64,000 bases of DNA from Frigidibacter sp. SD6-1 (lineage in GTDB: Bacteria > Pseudomonadota > Alphaproteobacteria > Rhodobacterales > Rhodobacteraceae): assembly GCF_030143255.1 (NCBI RefSeq), contig NZ_JARJNR010000007.1, forward strand, positions 1 through 64,000, given 5' to 3'. The notes under the pieces were generated by a model. The model was not told the origin of the DNA. It made no database searches and worked only from the letters and a program-made list of their open reading frames with translations. Shown one piece after another: positions 1-7,606 of this stretch. Position numbers and translations under genes: made by a program. Each line of letters begins with the position of its first letter. Within the stretch, counting starts at the first letter, position 1.

Positions 1-63
1 GCCTGTCTAACCGCTTGGATTCACGAAGTGAATCCTTTGCCACCAGAGTTATGCAACAACGCC
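1..63. mobile_element. Terminus of an IS5/IS903-type insertion sequence
   Basis: Read on the minus strand from position 63, the sequence GGCGTTGTTGCATAACTC agrees at 15 of 18 positions with the IS903 terminal repeat as I remember it (GGCTTTGTTGAATAAATC). The adjoining sensor-kinase reading frame is normal up to about here and then stops, as expected for an insertion. A perfect 8-bp inverted repeat (17-35) lies just inside. The rest of the element, including its transposase, is outside the window, so family and orientation are inferred from the terminal repeat alone. Confidence 0.6.
17..35. repeat. Subterminal inverted repeat within the IS end
   Basis: GGATTCAC and GTGAATCC are separated by GAA, giving a perfect 8-bp stem with a 3-nt loop. 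It lies about 30 bp inside the proposed IS end. It could be a transposase-binding site or a hairpin that blocks read-through into the transposase gene. Role not established. Confidence 0.6.
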
Positions 64-399
64 GCCTTCCATCAGCGTGGCGACACGGCTGTAGAAGATA
101 TTGTAACGCAACCGGAAATTCCGCAGCGCATCCGGCCCGCCATCGTCTTGCGAAGCCACTTTGGCAGCATACCGGACGTTCTGAAGTTCGACTTCGAGCT
201 GAGACAACCGCCAGCTGACATCGTCGTTCTGGGCCGTCGAAACCTGTTCGAGCTCCCTCAGGACCGTCCGGCCCATGTCAGCGACAAAGAACACCCCGGC
301 AATCACAATCGCCGCAAGAATGGGCAAGGACATTCTGCCAAGCATGGTCGATAGCGTTTGGCGGTGGTCGCTGCCAGCCCTGTCAGTCCTTGGCAACAA
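49..399 (-). pseudogene. Sensor histidine kinase, 5' fragment cut by an insertion sequence
   Basis: This encodes only 116 residues. There is a short cytoplasmic N-terminus, one clear membrane segment at about residues 24-42 and the start of a periplasmic region rich in Leu/Gln/Asn. No HAMP, HisKA or HATPase domain follows, because the frame stops at 49-51 inside the IS-like sequence. The start overlaps the 3' end of the upstream periplasmic protein gene, which indicates one operon, and a LuxR-type response regulator is divergent. From this context (inference) it was a membrane sensor kinase, probably hybrid. The product here cannot signal. The remainder of the gene may continue beyond the IS, left of the window. 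Confidence 0.65.
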
Positions 400-877
400 T
401 CTCCATCCTACTCAACTGCCAGATGCTGCGCGAATAATATTCTTCTGACTTATAGCGATCAACGATATCGAAGGGATAGACGATCCACAGGGGGCCTTTG
501 TCACGCACGGCCATCTCTGCGCCGTTGCGAGAAAATGCGACAATCGGCCCACCTTCGACCGCGTCCGCCGTTGGGATCGTGATCGTATAGTCATTGAGGG
601 CCGAGGCGCGGATTTCACCCTCGGCTGCCTGGACATGATCGAGGAGGATGCGCAGCGAAACGCCTTCGAAAACCTGTGGGCCCTCTGTCCATATGGTCGT
701 GGTCTCAAATCGTTCGCGCGGAAGCTCTTGCAGGTCTTCCATTGTCAGTTCCACGCTTGTGCTGCCATCCTGTCCGGCGATAGCCCCGCTCAGCGTCAGG
801 ACGACCTCCTGCGCCAGCAGCGGCGACGCGCCGAAGAAAGCGAAACCTGCAAGCGCAGCATAGACGACTTTCCGCAT
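383..877 (-). CDS. Periplasmic molybdopterin-binding-fold protein, probable sensor partner
   Basis: A 164-residue protein with a signal peptide at about residues 1-23 (charged start, hydrophobic core, ALA-type cleavage after LLAQ). The mature part resembles the oxidoreductase molybdopterin-binding (sulfite oxidase) fold, with the conserved style of 'PLWIVYPFD' near the C-terminus. The mature protein has no cysteine, so it lacks the residue that coordinates molybdenum in catalytic members. A ligand-sensing role for the adjacent sensor kinase, whose start overlaps this stop, is therefore more likely than catalysis (inference). The start at 877 was chosen over an upstream one at 955 because it begins the signal peptide and follows an AGAAGG ribosome site. 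Confidence 0.7.
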   Translation of the reverse strand: MRKVVYAALAGFAFFGASPLLAQEVVLTLSGAIAGQDGSTSVELTMEDLQELPRERFETTTIWTEGPQVFEGVSLRILLDHVQAAEGEIRASALNDYTITIPTADAVEGGPIVAFSRNGAEMAVRDKGPLWIVYPFDIVDRYKSEEYYSRSIWQLSRMEIVAKD

Positions 878-1008
878 CGGGCCGGACCTTCTGTTTCTGG
901 TGATCAAAGCAGTATGCCTGCACTGAGCTAGCGCGCGAACTTGCGTCTTGACCATAGTCCATAAGGATAGTCTGCTATGATTTGGTATGTAATGTGTAAC
1001 GAATTCCC

Positions 1009-1085
1009 TGCACTGCTGTGCAAAGTTGACCGCCCTCCGCTCTGCCTCGCACGCTAAAGTTCCGTAATTGGACGAAAGGTTAGCG
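1009..1085. promoter_or_regulatory. Divergent intergenic region with two inverted repeats
   Basis: The gap between the minus-strand sensor operon (start 877) and the response regulator holds two symmetric motifs: TGCAC-TGCT-GTGCA at 1009-1022, and CGCTAA (1052-1057) with TTAGCG (1080-1085) 22 nt apart. Either could be an operator, for example for the adjacent LuxR-type regulator. No clear -35/-10 pair was assigned. Functional role is inference from position and symmetry. Confidence 0.35.
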
Positions 1086-1204
1086 GCAGGGAAGGCCGGA
1101 TAATGCAGACAATGGAATCTAAAGGTATTTCTGCTTGGAGGGTAGAGCCCGAACCGCTAGAGATTGATGTCTCGGACGTTCCCTCAACCGCTGAGAAGGT
1201 TGCT

Positions 1205-1819
1205 ATGAGAATTCTTCTTGCCGACGATCACGCGATGGTGCGTGACACCCTCTCGGACTACCTCAAGGCAGAGTTGCGTGCCGATGTAGCGACAGTTTCC
1301 GACTACCCGGGCGCCATGAAAATCCTTTCATCACAGGGCCAGTTCGACCTGGTTCTGCTGGACTTCAGCATGCCCGGCATGAACGGGCTGCAGGGTCTGG
1401 AGGATGCGGTACGCAGGTTTCCCGGTCAGGCTTTTGCGCTGTTGACAGGCAGTGCTCCGAACCGGATAGCCCAGGATGCGCTCAAGCTCGGCGCGATCGG
1501 CTTTGTGCCAAAGGCACTTGGCGCCAACTCTCTGGCGAACGCCGTGCGCTTCATGGTTTCCGGCGATACCTATCTACCCGCCTCGATACTGTCCGACGCA
1601 GGTGAGCCCGGAGAAACAAGTTTCACCAAGCAGTTCAGCCAGCGAGAGAAGGAGGTCCTGCGCGGTTTGTGCAACGGCAATTCCAACAAGGAAATTGCAA
1701 GAAATCTGGATCTTCAAGAGGTTACAATAAAGCTTCATGTCCGTTCCATCTGCAAGAAGCTGAACGCGAAGAACCGCACTCAGGCCGCGATGATCGCGAA
1801 AGGTGCGGATTTCGAATAG
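1205..1819 (+). CDS. NarL/LuxR-family response regulator
   Basis: A 204-residue two-component response regulator. The receiver domain (about 1-120) has the acidic pair D6-D7, the phosphoacceptor Asp at about 53 in 'LLDFSMPG', and the conserved 'KALG' lysine. A LuxR-type helix-turn-helix occupies about 140-197 (SQREKEVLRGLCNGNSNKEI). It is divergent from the sensor-kinase operon and is presumably its partner. The start at 1205 follows GAGAAGG at a 5-nt spacing and is where the family normally begins. An in-frame ATG at 1103, also with an AGGGAAGG site, would add 34 residues and cannot be excluded. If the cognate kinase is dead, this regulator is orphaned in this strain. Confidence 0.85.
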   Translation: MRILLADDHAMVRDTLSDYLKAELRADVATVSDYPGAMKILSSQGQFDLVLLDFSMPGMNGLQGLEDAVRRFPGQAFALLTGSAPNRIAQDALKLGAIGFVPKALGANSLANAVRFMVSGDTYLPASILSDAGEPGETSFTKQFSQREKEVLRGLCNGNSNKEIARNLDLQEVTIKLHVRSICKKLNAKNRTQAAMIAKGADFE

Positions 1820-2139
1820 AACGGTTGGCAGGTCTGGCTGATGAAATCCGACCGTGATGTTGGGGTAGCCAATCGCGGAAGGTTGCCTCCGGACGGCCAC
1901 TCTGCGCTGGCCTGCTGAAGGCAGGTTCCAGTTGCGACGCCATAGGCAACCTCCGCCCGACCGGCGGCATTGCCCCGCCGGCAACCGACCGGCAATAGTT
2001 TTTCTAATGCCTGGCCGCAGAACTTTCTCCTTTGCGCGACAGGTGGAAACCCACCTATCCAGTTCGCGTGGACTCTTACGCCTGGCCCCGTCTCCGCAAG
2101 CAGGCGGAACGTCCGACATTCGCAAGGGAGGGGTCGCGC
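1820..2139. other. Intergenic stretch with a GC hairpin, no gene recognised
   Basis: About 320 bp between the response regulator and the DapA-like remnant. No convincing reading frame was found on either strand. CCGGCGG (1961-1967) and CCGCCGG (1975-1981) form a 7-bp stem with a 7-nt loop and no T-run. A GTTGCCT/AGGCAAC pair spans about 1880-1950. The end of the stretch holds a strong ribosome site (GCAAGGGAGGGG) for the next gene. It may be a scar of earlier rearrangement. Confidence 0.4.
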
Positions 2140-2712
2140 ATGACTGTCCGGTTCAAGTTGCGGGGGATATACACCCCGTTGATCACGCCGTTTTTTGAAG
2201 ACGACAGCATCGACTTCGATTCGTTGGGCGTTGCGATGGGACAGGAGTTTCTGGACCGTGTCGGGCGCTCTCGCAACGTGATCGGCATCAAGGAAAGCAG
2301 CGGGGATATCAATCGGGTGCACCTTCTCGCCCCTGATTACCCGCATATCCAGATGTCGTGCGGCATGGACGATCAGGCGCTGGAGTTCTTTGCCTGGGGC
2401 GTGCAAAGCTGGATCTGCGGCGAATCGAATTTCCTGCCCGAAGAACACATCGCCCTTTATGAGGCCTGCGTGATCCGGGGCGGTTTCGCAAAGGGCTGGC
2501 GCATCATGTCGGCCATGCTGCCCTTGATGGCCGTGCTGGAACAGGGCGGCAAGTTCATCCGGTGCATCAAGCACGGGGTCGAGGTGTCGGGCATTTCGGC
2601 AGGGCCGGTGCGCCCGCCGCTCAAGGGTCTGAACAAGGAAGAAAAGCGCGAGCTGGAACAGGTGATCCGTACATTGAAAACCACTGTCGCCGCGATTGTG
2701 CAGGGGAACTGA
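2140..2712 (+). pseudogene. DapA-family lyase/aldolase with a large in-frame internal deletion
   Basis: This encodes 190 residues where the dihydrodipicolinate synthase/N-acetylneuraminate lyase family has about 300. The N-terminus (FKLRGIYTPLITPFFEDD) and the C-terminal half are typical, including the Schiff-base lysine in 'IGIKESSGD'. After about residue 25 the sequence jumps directly to 'EFLDRVGRSRN'. About 100-110 residues are missing, covering the GTTGE-type substrate loop and the YN-P segment with the catalytic tyrosine. The barrel cannot form normally, so the product is almost certainly inactive. The start at 2140 follows AAGGGAGGGG. It sits 3 bp upstream of a damaged aldehyde dehydrogenase, probably a former two-gene catabolic operon. 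Confidence 0.85.
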
Positions 2713-2715
2713 GCC

Positions 2716-3111
2716 ATGACCGACCTCTTGACCCATGAGGAATATCGCAGCCGTGCCGCAGCGATGGACCTGCCGCAGAACGCGTGGATCGACGGTGGCT
2801 ATCGTCCCGCGATCTCGGGCAAGACCTTTGACACGGTGAACCCTGCAACGGGTGCCGTTCTGGGAACGGTCGCCGCCTGTGACGCCGCCGACGTTGATCT
2901 GGCGGTGGCCAAGGCCCACGAAGCGTTCGAGGATGGCCGCTGGTCGCGCCTGCATCCCCGGCGCGCGCAAGGAGGTGCTGGTACGGCTGGCAATACTGCT
3001 GGAACGCAATACGCGCGAATTGGCGGTCATGGAAAGCCTCGATTCCGGCAAGACGATCTACGATTGCGAGACGGTCGATATCCCCGAAACCATCCACGTC
3101 ATCAAATGGCA
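2716..3111 (+). pseudogene. Aldehyde dehydrogenase fragment, frameshifted and 3'-truncated
   Basis: The N-terminal third of an NAD-dependent aldehyde dehydrogenase (PuuC/BetB-like; 'WIDGGYRPAISGKTFDTVNP') runs in one frame to about 2955, then continues in another ('GARKEVLVRLAILLERNTRE'). The shift is explained by one extra C in the CCCC run at 2956-2959. Similarity ends at about 3111, after 'IHVIKWH', where unrelated sequence leading to the AraC gene begins. The catalytic Cys and Glu regions are absent. Two independent lesions make this a clear pseudogene. Its neighbour, the deleted DapA-like gene, suggests loss of a whole catabolic pathway. Confidence 0.88.
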
Positions 3112-3172
3112 TGACGATCTGACCGCATTTCACGCAAGGCGCTTGAATAGCCCGGCCAACGAGGATCGTGCG

Positions 3173-4195
3173 ATGTCACAAGACGAGCCTTTGGTCCCTC
3201 GAGGGGCCGCCTTCTTTCCGATCCCGGAACCCGGTCCGACCCGGAACTATACGTTCGCTCTTGTGCCCGGCTTTACGCTTCTGGCTTTTTCTTCGGCAGT
3301 AGAGCCACTGCGCATCGCCAACCAGCTATCTCAGCATCCGCTTTATCATTGGCGCGTGCTCTCTGCCTCCGGTCAGGCCGTAACCAGCTCCGCAGGAATC
3401 CCCGTCGGTGTGGACGGACGGTTTGACATGCAGGACAAGGCGACGCGCATGTTTGTCTGCGCGGGAAACCCGCAGATGGCCGCCGCCGACCCGGCTGTCG
3501 TCAACCTGGTCCAGCGGCACCACCGCTTTGGCGGTGTCGTCGGAGGCATCTGCACAGGTGCAATCGCCCTGGCAAGGGCTGGCCTGCTGGAGGATCGTCG
3601 CTTCACCCTGCACTGGGAAAACCAGCCGGGCTTCATGGAGACCTTTCCCGAGCTCGTGCCAACACTGAATCGCTTCGAAACAGACGACCGGCTTCTGACG
3701 TGCGGCGGAGGGGCCGCCTCGACAGACATGATGATATCGCTGATCGCCGAGGACCACGGCGGTCCATTTGCGACCGTGGTTTCGGAAATGTGCCTGCGCA
3801 CCGTGATGTCGGGAGTGAATGCCGAACAGCGAAGCTCGCTCGCTGCCCTGATGTCGTCACGCAATCCGGTACTTGTCGCAACGGTCACGCTCATGAGCCG
3901 CCATATCGACGAGCCGCTGTCGATGGACGAACTGGCTGAGGCATCCGGCTATTCACGCAGGCATCTTGAGCGCCTGTTCCGCGATGCCGTCGGCAAGACG
4001 CCGGGCAACTTCTACCGGGGACTGCGGCTGGATCGGGCGCGGAGTCTCCTCAGCACAACCGATCTTACTCTGATGGAAGTATCGATGGCTTGCGGCTTTT
4101 CGACGGTCTCGCATTTTTCGAAGACCTTTCGCGCACATTTCGGCATGGCACCTTCGAAACTTGAGCACGGAACGCCACGAAAGCCGATCTCCTAG
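3173..4195 (+). CDS. GlxA/GbdR-type AraC-family transcriptional regulator
   Basis: A 340-residue regulator. The N-terminal DJ-1/PfpI-like amidotransferase-fold domain (about 20-195) carries 'FALVPGFTLLAFSSAVEPLRIAN' at its start, typical of the GlxA/CdhR/GbdR group, which often senses quaternary amines or amino-acid-derived ligands. The AraC DNA-binding domain (about 230-330) has both helix-turn-helices, including 'DELAEASGYSRRHLERLF' and 'VSMACGFSTVSHFSKTFR'. The frame is open upstream into the aldehyde dehydrogenase remnant, but the family start is at 3173. It appears intact. The genes it once controlled may be the broken ones immediately upstream (inference). Confidence 0.85.
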   Translation: MSQDEPLVPRGAAFFPIPEPGPTRNYTFALVPGFTLLAFSSAVEPLRIANQLSQHPLYHWRVLSASGQAVTSSAGIPVGVDGRFDMQDKATRMFVCAGNPQMAAADPAVVNLVQRHHRFGGVVGGICTGAIALARAGLLEDRRFTLHWENQPGFMETFPELVPTLNRFETDDRLLTCGGGAASTDMMISLIAEDHGGPFATVVSEMCLRTVMSGVNAEQRSSLAALMSSRNPVLVATVTLMSRHIDEPLSMDELAEASGYSRRHLERLFRDAVGKTPGNFYRGLRLDRARSLLSTTDLTLMEVSMACGFSTVSHFSKTFRAHFGMAPSKLEHGTPRKPIS

Positions 4196-4440
4196 ACCGG
4201 CGGGGCAGAGGGTCACGGAACGTCAAGCGCACAGGCAAGAGGCTCGGCCAGCGGCAGCTGTACCTGGTCAGGGGATCGCCTTCCCAGTTCACTGCACGCA
4301 CCATCCGATCCCGCCCCGTCCTTCCATCTCGCGGACGAGTGGTCGCGCTATCATAAAAGCTATGTTCCACTCTGCCGCCGGGAGGCTGGTGCCGCTTGGC
4401 GCCCAGGCTGTTCAGTGACTGAATTGATCGGCGAGGGATG
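4196..4440. other. Intergenic stretch, no gene recognised
   Basis: About 245 bp between the AraC-family regulator and the IS6 remnant. Open frames exist on both strands, but none looks like a known protein. It probably includes degraded flanking sequence of the IS6 element. No terminal inverted repeat of that element was found here. Confidence 0.4.
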
Positions 4441-4775
4441 TGATTGTCCGGTTGCGTCAGAGCAGGGGCTCTGCCCCTTGAGGATCATCTGGCCCGTTTC
4501 GATCCCGGCGATGGTGGCCACGGCCGGGTAGAGGCAGGTCCAGCGGCCCTTCACCCTGGTGCAGGTCTCGTCCATTCGCCGGGATGTGGCGCTCCGCCCG
4601 CGATCAGCGGTGCGAAATACACCACCCGGCGGTCCAGCGCGGCGTGGTCGAAGATGACACCCCGCTCTGCCATGATCTCCTCGGGATCGCGGCCGGAGAC
4701 AGCTTAGCGGAGGAAGAAGACCGCGTGCAGGATCACCGCCGTCGGACAATGCACGCCCTTGAACTCGATCACGCC
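4441..4775 (-). pseudogene. IS6-family transposase remnant
   Basis: Three minus-strand frames together resemble an IS6-family DDE transposase. Frame 1 has 'EFKGVHCPTAVILHAVFFLR' (about 4775-4704) and ends in a stop. Frame 2 has 'EEIMAERGVIFDHAALDRR' (about 4680-4600). Frame 3 has 'MDETCTRVKGRWTCLYPAV' (from 4575), holding the first catalytic Asp. It then joins directly to 'ATIAGIETGQMILKG', which belongs near the C-terminus of the family. So there are two frameshifts or stops plus an internal deletion near 4520 removing the other catalytic residues. It is a dead relic, and no terminal repeats were identified. Confidence 0.8.
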
Positions 4776-4967
4776 AACCGCCTCTCGCCAGCTCCCTGAC
4801 AAAGCCGACGCATCACGCACCAGCAGGGAACCCGAAACTTCGCGACGGGACCCGTCCCGGGACCGGTTTCGCAGGAATCCGCCGACGACGGCGGGACGGG
4901 GGCGCGGGCGGCGAGGAAGCGCGATAGACTGTCCCGTGCAGGGGAATGGCGACACATGGAGACGATC

Positions 4968-5228
4968 ATGAGAAGATATTTTCTGTTGCTGCCGGTCCTT
5001 GCCGCGCTGACCGCGTGCCAGACGCCCGAACAGACCGCGATGGCGGGCGCTGCCACCGGCGCGGCGATCGGTGCGGTTGCGGCTGACGACGGCGACGAGC
5101 TGAAGGGCGCGATGCTTGGCGGGGCCGTCGGTCTGGCGGCAGGTGCCCTGATCGGCCAGACCAGGCAGCCGGGCATGTGCCTTTATCGCGACCGCTACGG
5201 ACGCGAATATACCGCCGCCTGCCCGTAA
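4968..5228 (+). CDS. Small glycine-zipper lipoprotein
   Basis: An 86-residue protein. The N-terminal lipoprotein signal has a lipobox LTAC at about residue 18, predicting lipid attachment and export to the envelope. Residues about 26-68 are an Ala/Gly-rich stretch (AGAATGAAIGAVAA, GAMLGGAVGLAAGALIG) with the GxxxG spacing of glycine-zipper outer-membrane proteins. A short C-terminal tail (RDRYGREYTAAC) follows, common in this group of small alphaproteobacterial proteins. The start at 4968 is preceded by GGAGA; an ATG four codons upstream overlaps that site. Exact function unknown. It marks the return to intact genes after the decayed zone. Confidence 0.8.
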   Translation: MRRYFLLLPVLAALTACQTPEQTAMAGAATGAAIGAVAADDGDELKGAMLGGAVGLAAGALIGQTRQPGMCLYRDRYGREYTAACP

Positions 5229-5230
5229 GC

Positions 5231-5854
5231 TCAGCGTGGCGGCCTGATCAGCGCCTTGATGGCGGCGGCATGTTCAGCGCGCGCCGCCAGAACATCCGCT
5301 GCGAGGCTGCGTGCGGACGCCAGAAGGTCTTCCGCTGGGACGATCCGGTCGACAAGGCCCCAGGCCAACGCCTCGTCGGACGCAATCTTTTGCCCCGCCA
5401 TCAGGATCATCTTCGCGCGCGCCGGGCCGATCAGCGCGGCAAGCCGCGCGGGGTCGGACGGCTGCGGCAGGAAGCCGAGCCGCATCACCGGATAGAAGAA
5501 TTTCGCCTCCGGCACGGTAAGGCGCATGTCGCAAGCGAGCGCCATGCCGAAGGCGCCGCCCGCAAGGGTGCCGTTCAGGGCCGCGATCGTCAGGCAAGGA
5601 AGCGCCGCGATGGCGCCCGAAAGCCTTTCCCAGACCGGGTCGGTGGCGAGCCCCGCGCGCGCCTCGTCAAGGTCGGCGCCAGCGGAAAACACCCGCCCCT
5701 CGCCGGTCAGGATCAGCGCGCGCGTGCCGTCAGAGGCCGCGGCCTCGGCGGCGTCGGCCAGCGAGGTCAGCATGTCGCGGGTCAGGGAATTGGCCTTCTC
5801 CGGTCGCCGGATCGTCGCGACCGTCAGTCCTTCATATGTGTCAAGCGTGATCAT
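5231..5854 (-). CDS. Enoyl-CoA hydratase/isomerase family protein
   Basis: A 207-residue crotonase-fold protein, shorter than the usual 255-260. The N-terminus is typical (ITLDTYEGLTVATIRRPEKANSL), with the CoA/oxyanion-hole segments 'GRVFSAGADLDEA' and 'LNGTLAGGAFGMALACDM'. The C-terminal helices after 'GLVDRIV' are short. Likely reaction: hydration or isomerisation of an acyl-CoA; substrate unknown. The start at 5854 is the family start; the frame is open 44 codons upstream without family similarity. It is convergent with the lipoprotein gene, the stop codons being 2 bp apart. Confidence 0.85.
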   Translation of the reverse strand: MITLDTYEGLTVATIRRPEKANSLTRDMLTSLADAAEAAASDGTRALILTGEGRVFSAGADLDEARAGLATDPVWERLSGAIAALPCLTIAALNGTLAGGAFGMALACDMRLTVPEAKFFYPVMRLGFLPQPSDPARLAALIGPARAKMILMAGQKIASDEALAWGLVDRIVPAEDLLASARSLAADVLAARAEHAAAIKALIRPPR

Positions 5855-5984
5855 CGGGTGCCATAAAAATGCCGGATAGGGCCTGTTAAGCACAGGCAAT
5901 GGCGGAATTCCACCAGGCCCCGACCTTGACCGCAGCCTTATCTGGTTGGATTGTCGCGCCCGACCCATTTCGAAAGGCCATTCC

Positions 5985-7499
5985 ATGAAAACCCTCTCGC
6001 ATGTCAGTGCCGCAGCCCTTCTTGCCGCCCTTGCCTCGTCCGGCGCCGCCTGGGCGGATGTGACCGCCGATCAGGTCTGGCAGGACTGGAAGAGCTATTA
6101 CACCGACCTTGGCGCGACCGTGACCGCAGGTTCGGAAGCGACCGAGGGCGACGCGCTTGTGGTACGCGATCTGAAGATCGTGACCGAGGTTCCCGACGGG
6201 TCGAGCGAGGTGACGGTGCCCGAACTGCGCTTCCGCGATCTGGGCGACGGCACGGTCGAGGTGACCCTCTCGCCGGAAGTGCCGATGACCTTCCACGGCA
6301 AGGCCGAGGACGGGCCCAAGGCCGATGTCGCGATGAAGATGGTACAGAAGGACATGGTCTCGATCGTCAGCGGTACGCCCGAGGACATGACCTATGCCGT
6401 CACCGCGCCCGAGGTCAGCGTCGAGGTCGAGGAGCTTAAGGTGGAGGGTGATGCGCCGCCCTTCAAGATGAAGCTCACCGCCCGCGACAGCAAGGGCACC
6501 TACCGCTCGGTCAAGGATGCGGGCCGCACCGTGACCTCGGACTTCTCGGCAGCCGCGATGGATGTGGTGCTGACCGGCGCCGATCCCGAAAGCGGCAATA
6601 CCTTCAACCTCGACGGCACGATGAACGGGCTGGCAGGCACCGGTTCCTTCGCGATGCCCGAGGGCGTCGACATGAAGAACCTCGGCGCGGCGCTGAAGGC
6701 GGGCGTGCTGATCGACGGGAATTTCTCGTACGCCGATGGCGGCTACTCGATCACCGGCACCGAAACGGACGGCGATTTCACCGTCAAATCCTCGGGCGGC
6801 GGCGGCAAGCTGACTTTCCACATGGCGGCGGACGGGATCGCCTATGGCGGCGAGGCTCAAGCATCGAAGTTCGAGCTGACGTCGGCTGCGATCCCCTTCC
6901 CGGTGGTGGCTGAGCTGGGCCAGTCGGCCTTCAACCTCGCCATGCCGGTGACGAAATCGGACGAGGCGCAGCCGGGGGCCTTGCTGCTGAAGCTCGTCGA
7001 TCTGAAAGTTTCGGACGATATCTGGAACCTCTTCGACCCGACCTCGCAATTGCCCCGCGATCCCGCGACCCTGGTCCTGGATCTGTCGGGCCAGCTGAAG
7101 CCGCTCTTCGATCTCTTCGATCCCGAGGCGGCCAAGGCGCTTGAGGCCGAGGCCGCCAATCCGCTCGCCGCGCCCTCGCCCTTCGAGGTGACGGAGGCGA
7201 AGATCAACCAGCTGCAGCTGAAGGCGGCGGGCGCGGAACTGACGGGTACGGGGGCGGCGACCTTCGACAACAGCCAGACGCCCCCGAAACCGGTGGGCGA
7301 GATCACGCTGAACCTGACTGGCGCGAATGCGCTGATGGACAAACTGACGGCGATCGGCCTTCTGCCCGCCGACACGGCGATGGGCGCGCGGATGATGATG
7401 GGCATGTTCGCCGTGCCCGCGGGCGACGATGCGCTGACCTCGAAGATCGAATTCAAGGAAGACGGCGGCATCTACGCCAACGGCCAGCGCATCCAGTAA
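5985..7499 (+). CDS. DUF2125-family exported protein
   Basis: A 504-residue protein with a clear Sec signal peptide (residues 1-24, ending SGAAWA) followed by a long repetitive beta-rich region of alternating Asp/Gly/Thr and hydrophobic residues, as in the alphaproteobacterial DUF2125 family. Near the C-terminus come 'LDLSGQLKPLFDLFDPEAA' and 'TLNLTGANALMDKL'. Members are thought to be periplasmic or outer-membrane associated and resemble AsmA-type repeats, but no function is established. A monocistronic unit is suggested by the terminator-like hairpin at 7521-7542. Confidence 0.8.
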   Translation: MKTLSHVSAAALLAALASSGAAWADVTADQVWQDWKSYYTDLGATVTAGSEATEGDALVVRDLKIVTEVPDGSSEVTVPELRFRDLGDGTVEVTLSPEVPMTFHGKAEDGPKADVAMKMVQKDMVSIVSGTPEDMTYAVTAPEVSVEVEELKVEGDAPPFKMKLTARDSKGTYRSVKDAGRTVTSDFSAAAMDVVLTGADPESGNTFNLDGTMNGLAGTGSFAMPEGVDMKNLGAALKAGVLIDGNFSYADGGYSITGTETDGDFTVKSSGGGGKLTFHMAADGIAYGGEAQASKFELTSAAIPFPVVAELGQSAFNLAMPVTKSDEAQPGALLLKLVDLKVSDDIWNLFDPTSQLPRDPATLVLDLSGQLKPLFDLFDPEAAKALEAEAANPLAAPSPFEVTEAKINQLQLKAAGAELTGTGAATFDNSQTPPKPVGEITLNLTGANALMDKLTAIGLLPADTAMGARMMMGMFAVPAGDDALTSKIEFKEDGGIYANGQRIQ

Positions 7500-7520
7500 A
7501 CGTCGCGCGATCCTTCAAGG

Positions 7521-7542
7521 GCCGTCCGGGTGACCGGGCGGC
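7521..7542 (+). terminator. Putative terminator after the DUF2125 gene
   Basis: GCCGTCCGG (7521-7529), a 4-nt loop GTGA and CCGGGCGGC (7534-7542) form a 9-bp stem with one G-U pair in RNA. It is followed by GCTTTGGCTT, a weak T-rich tail, 21 bp after the stop codon. Confidence 0.5.
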
Positions 7543-7606
7543 GCTTTGGCTTGGCAAATCGCGCGCGATTGCTTAGGTCGCTTTGCAAGAGGCAAGGAAA
7601 ACCAAG

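Noticed and set aside
1820-2139. Minus-strand open frame running across the response regulator-DapA gap
   Set aside because: Its composition is that of a shadow frame (Arg/Pro/Ser rich), it resembles no protein I know, and it runs antisense through two recognised genes.
2852-4195. A single 447-residue fusion of aldehyde dehydrogenase and AraC regulator
   Set aside because: The first 107 codons start out of frame and then follow a truncated aldehyde dehydrogenase. The regulator family starts at 3173, so the open frame is accidental.
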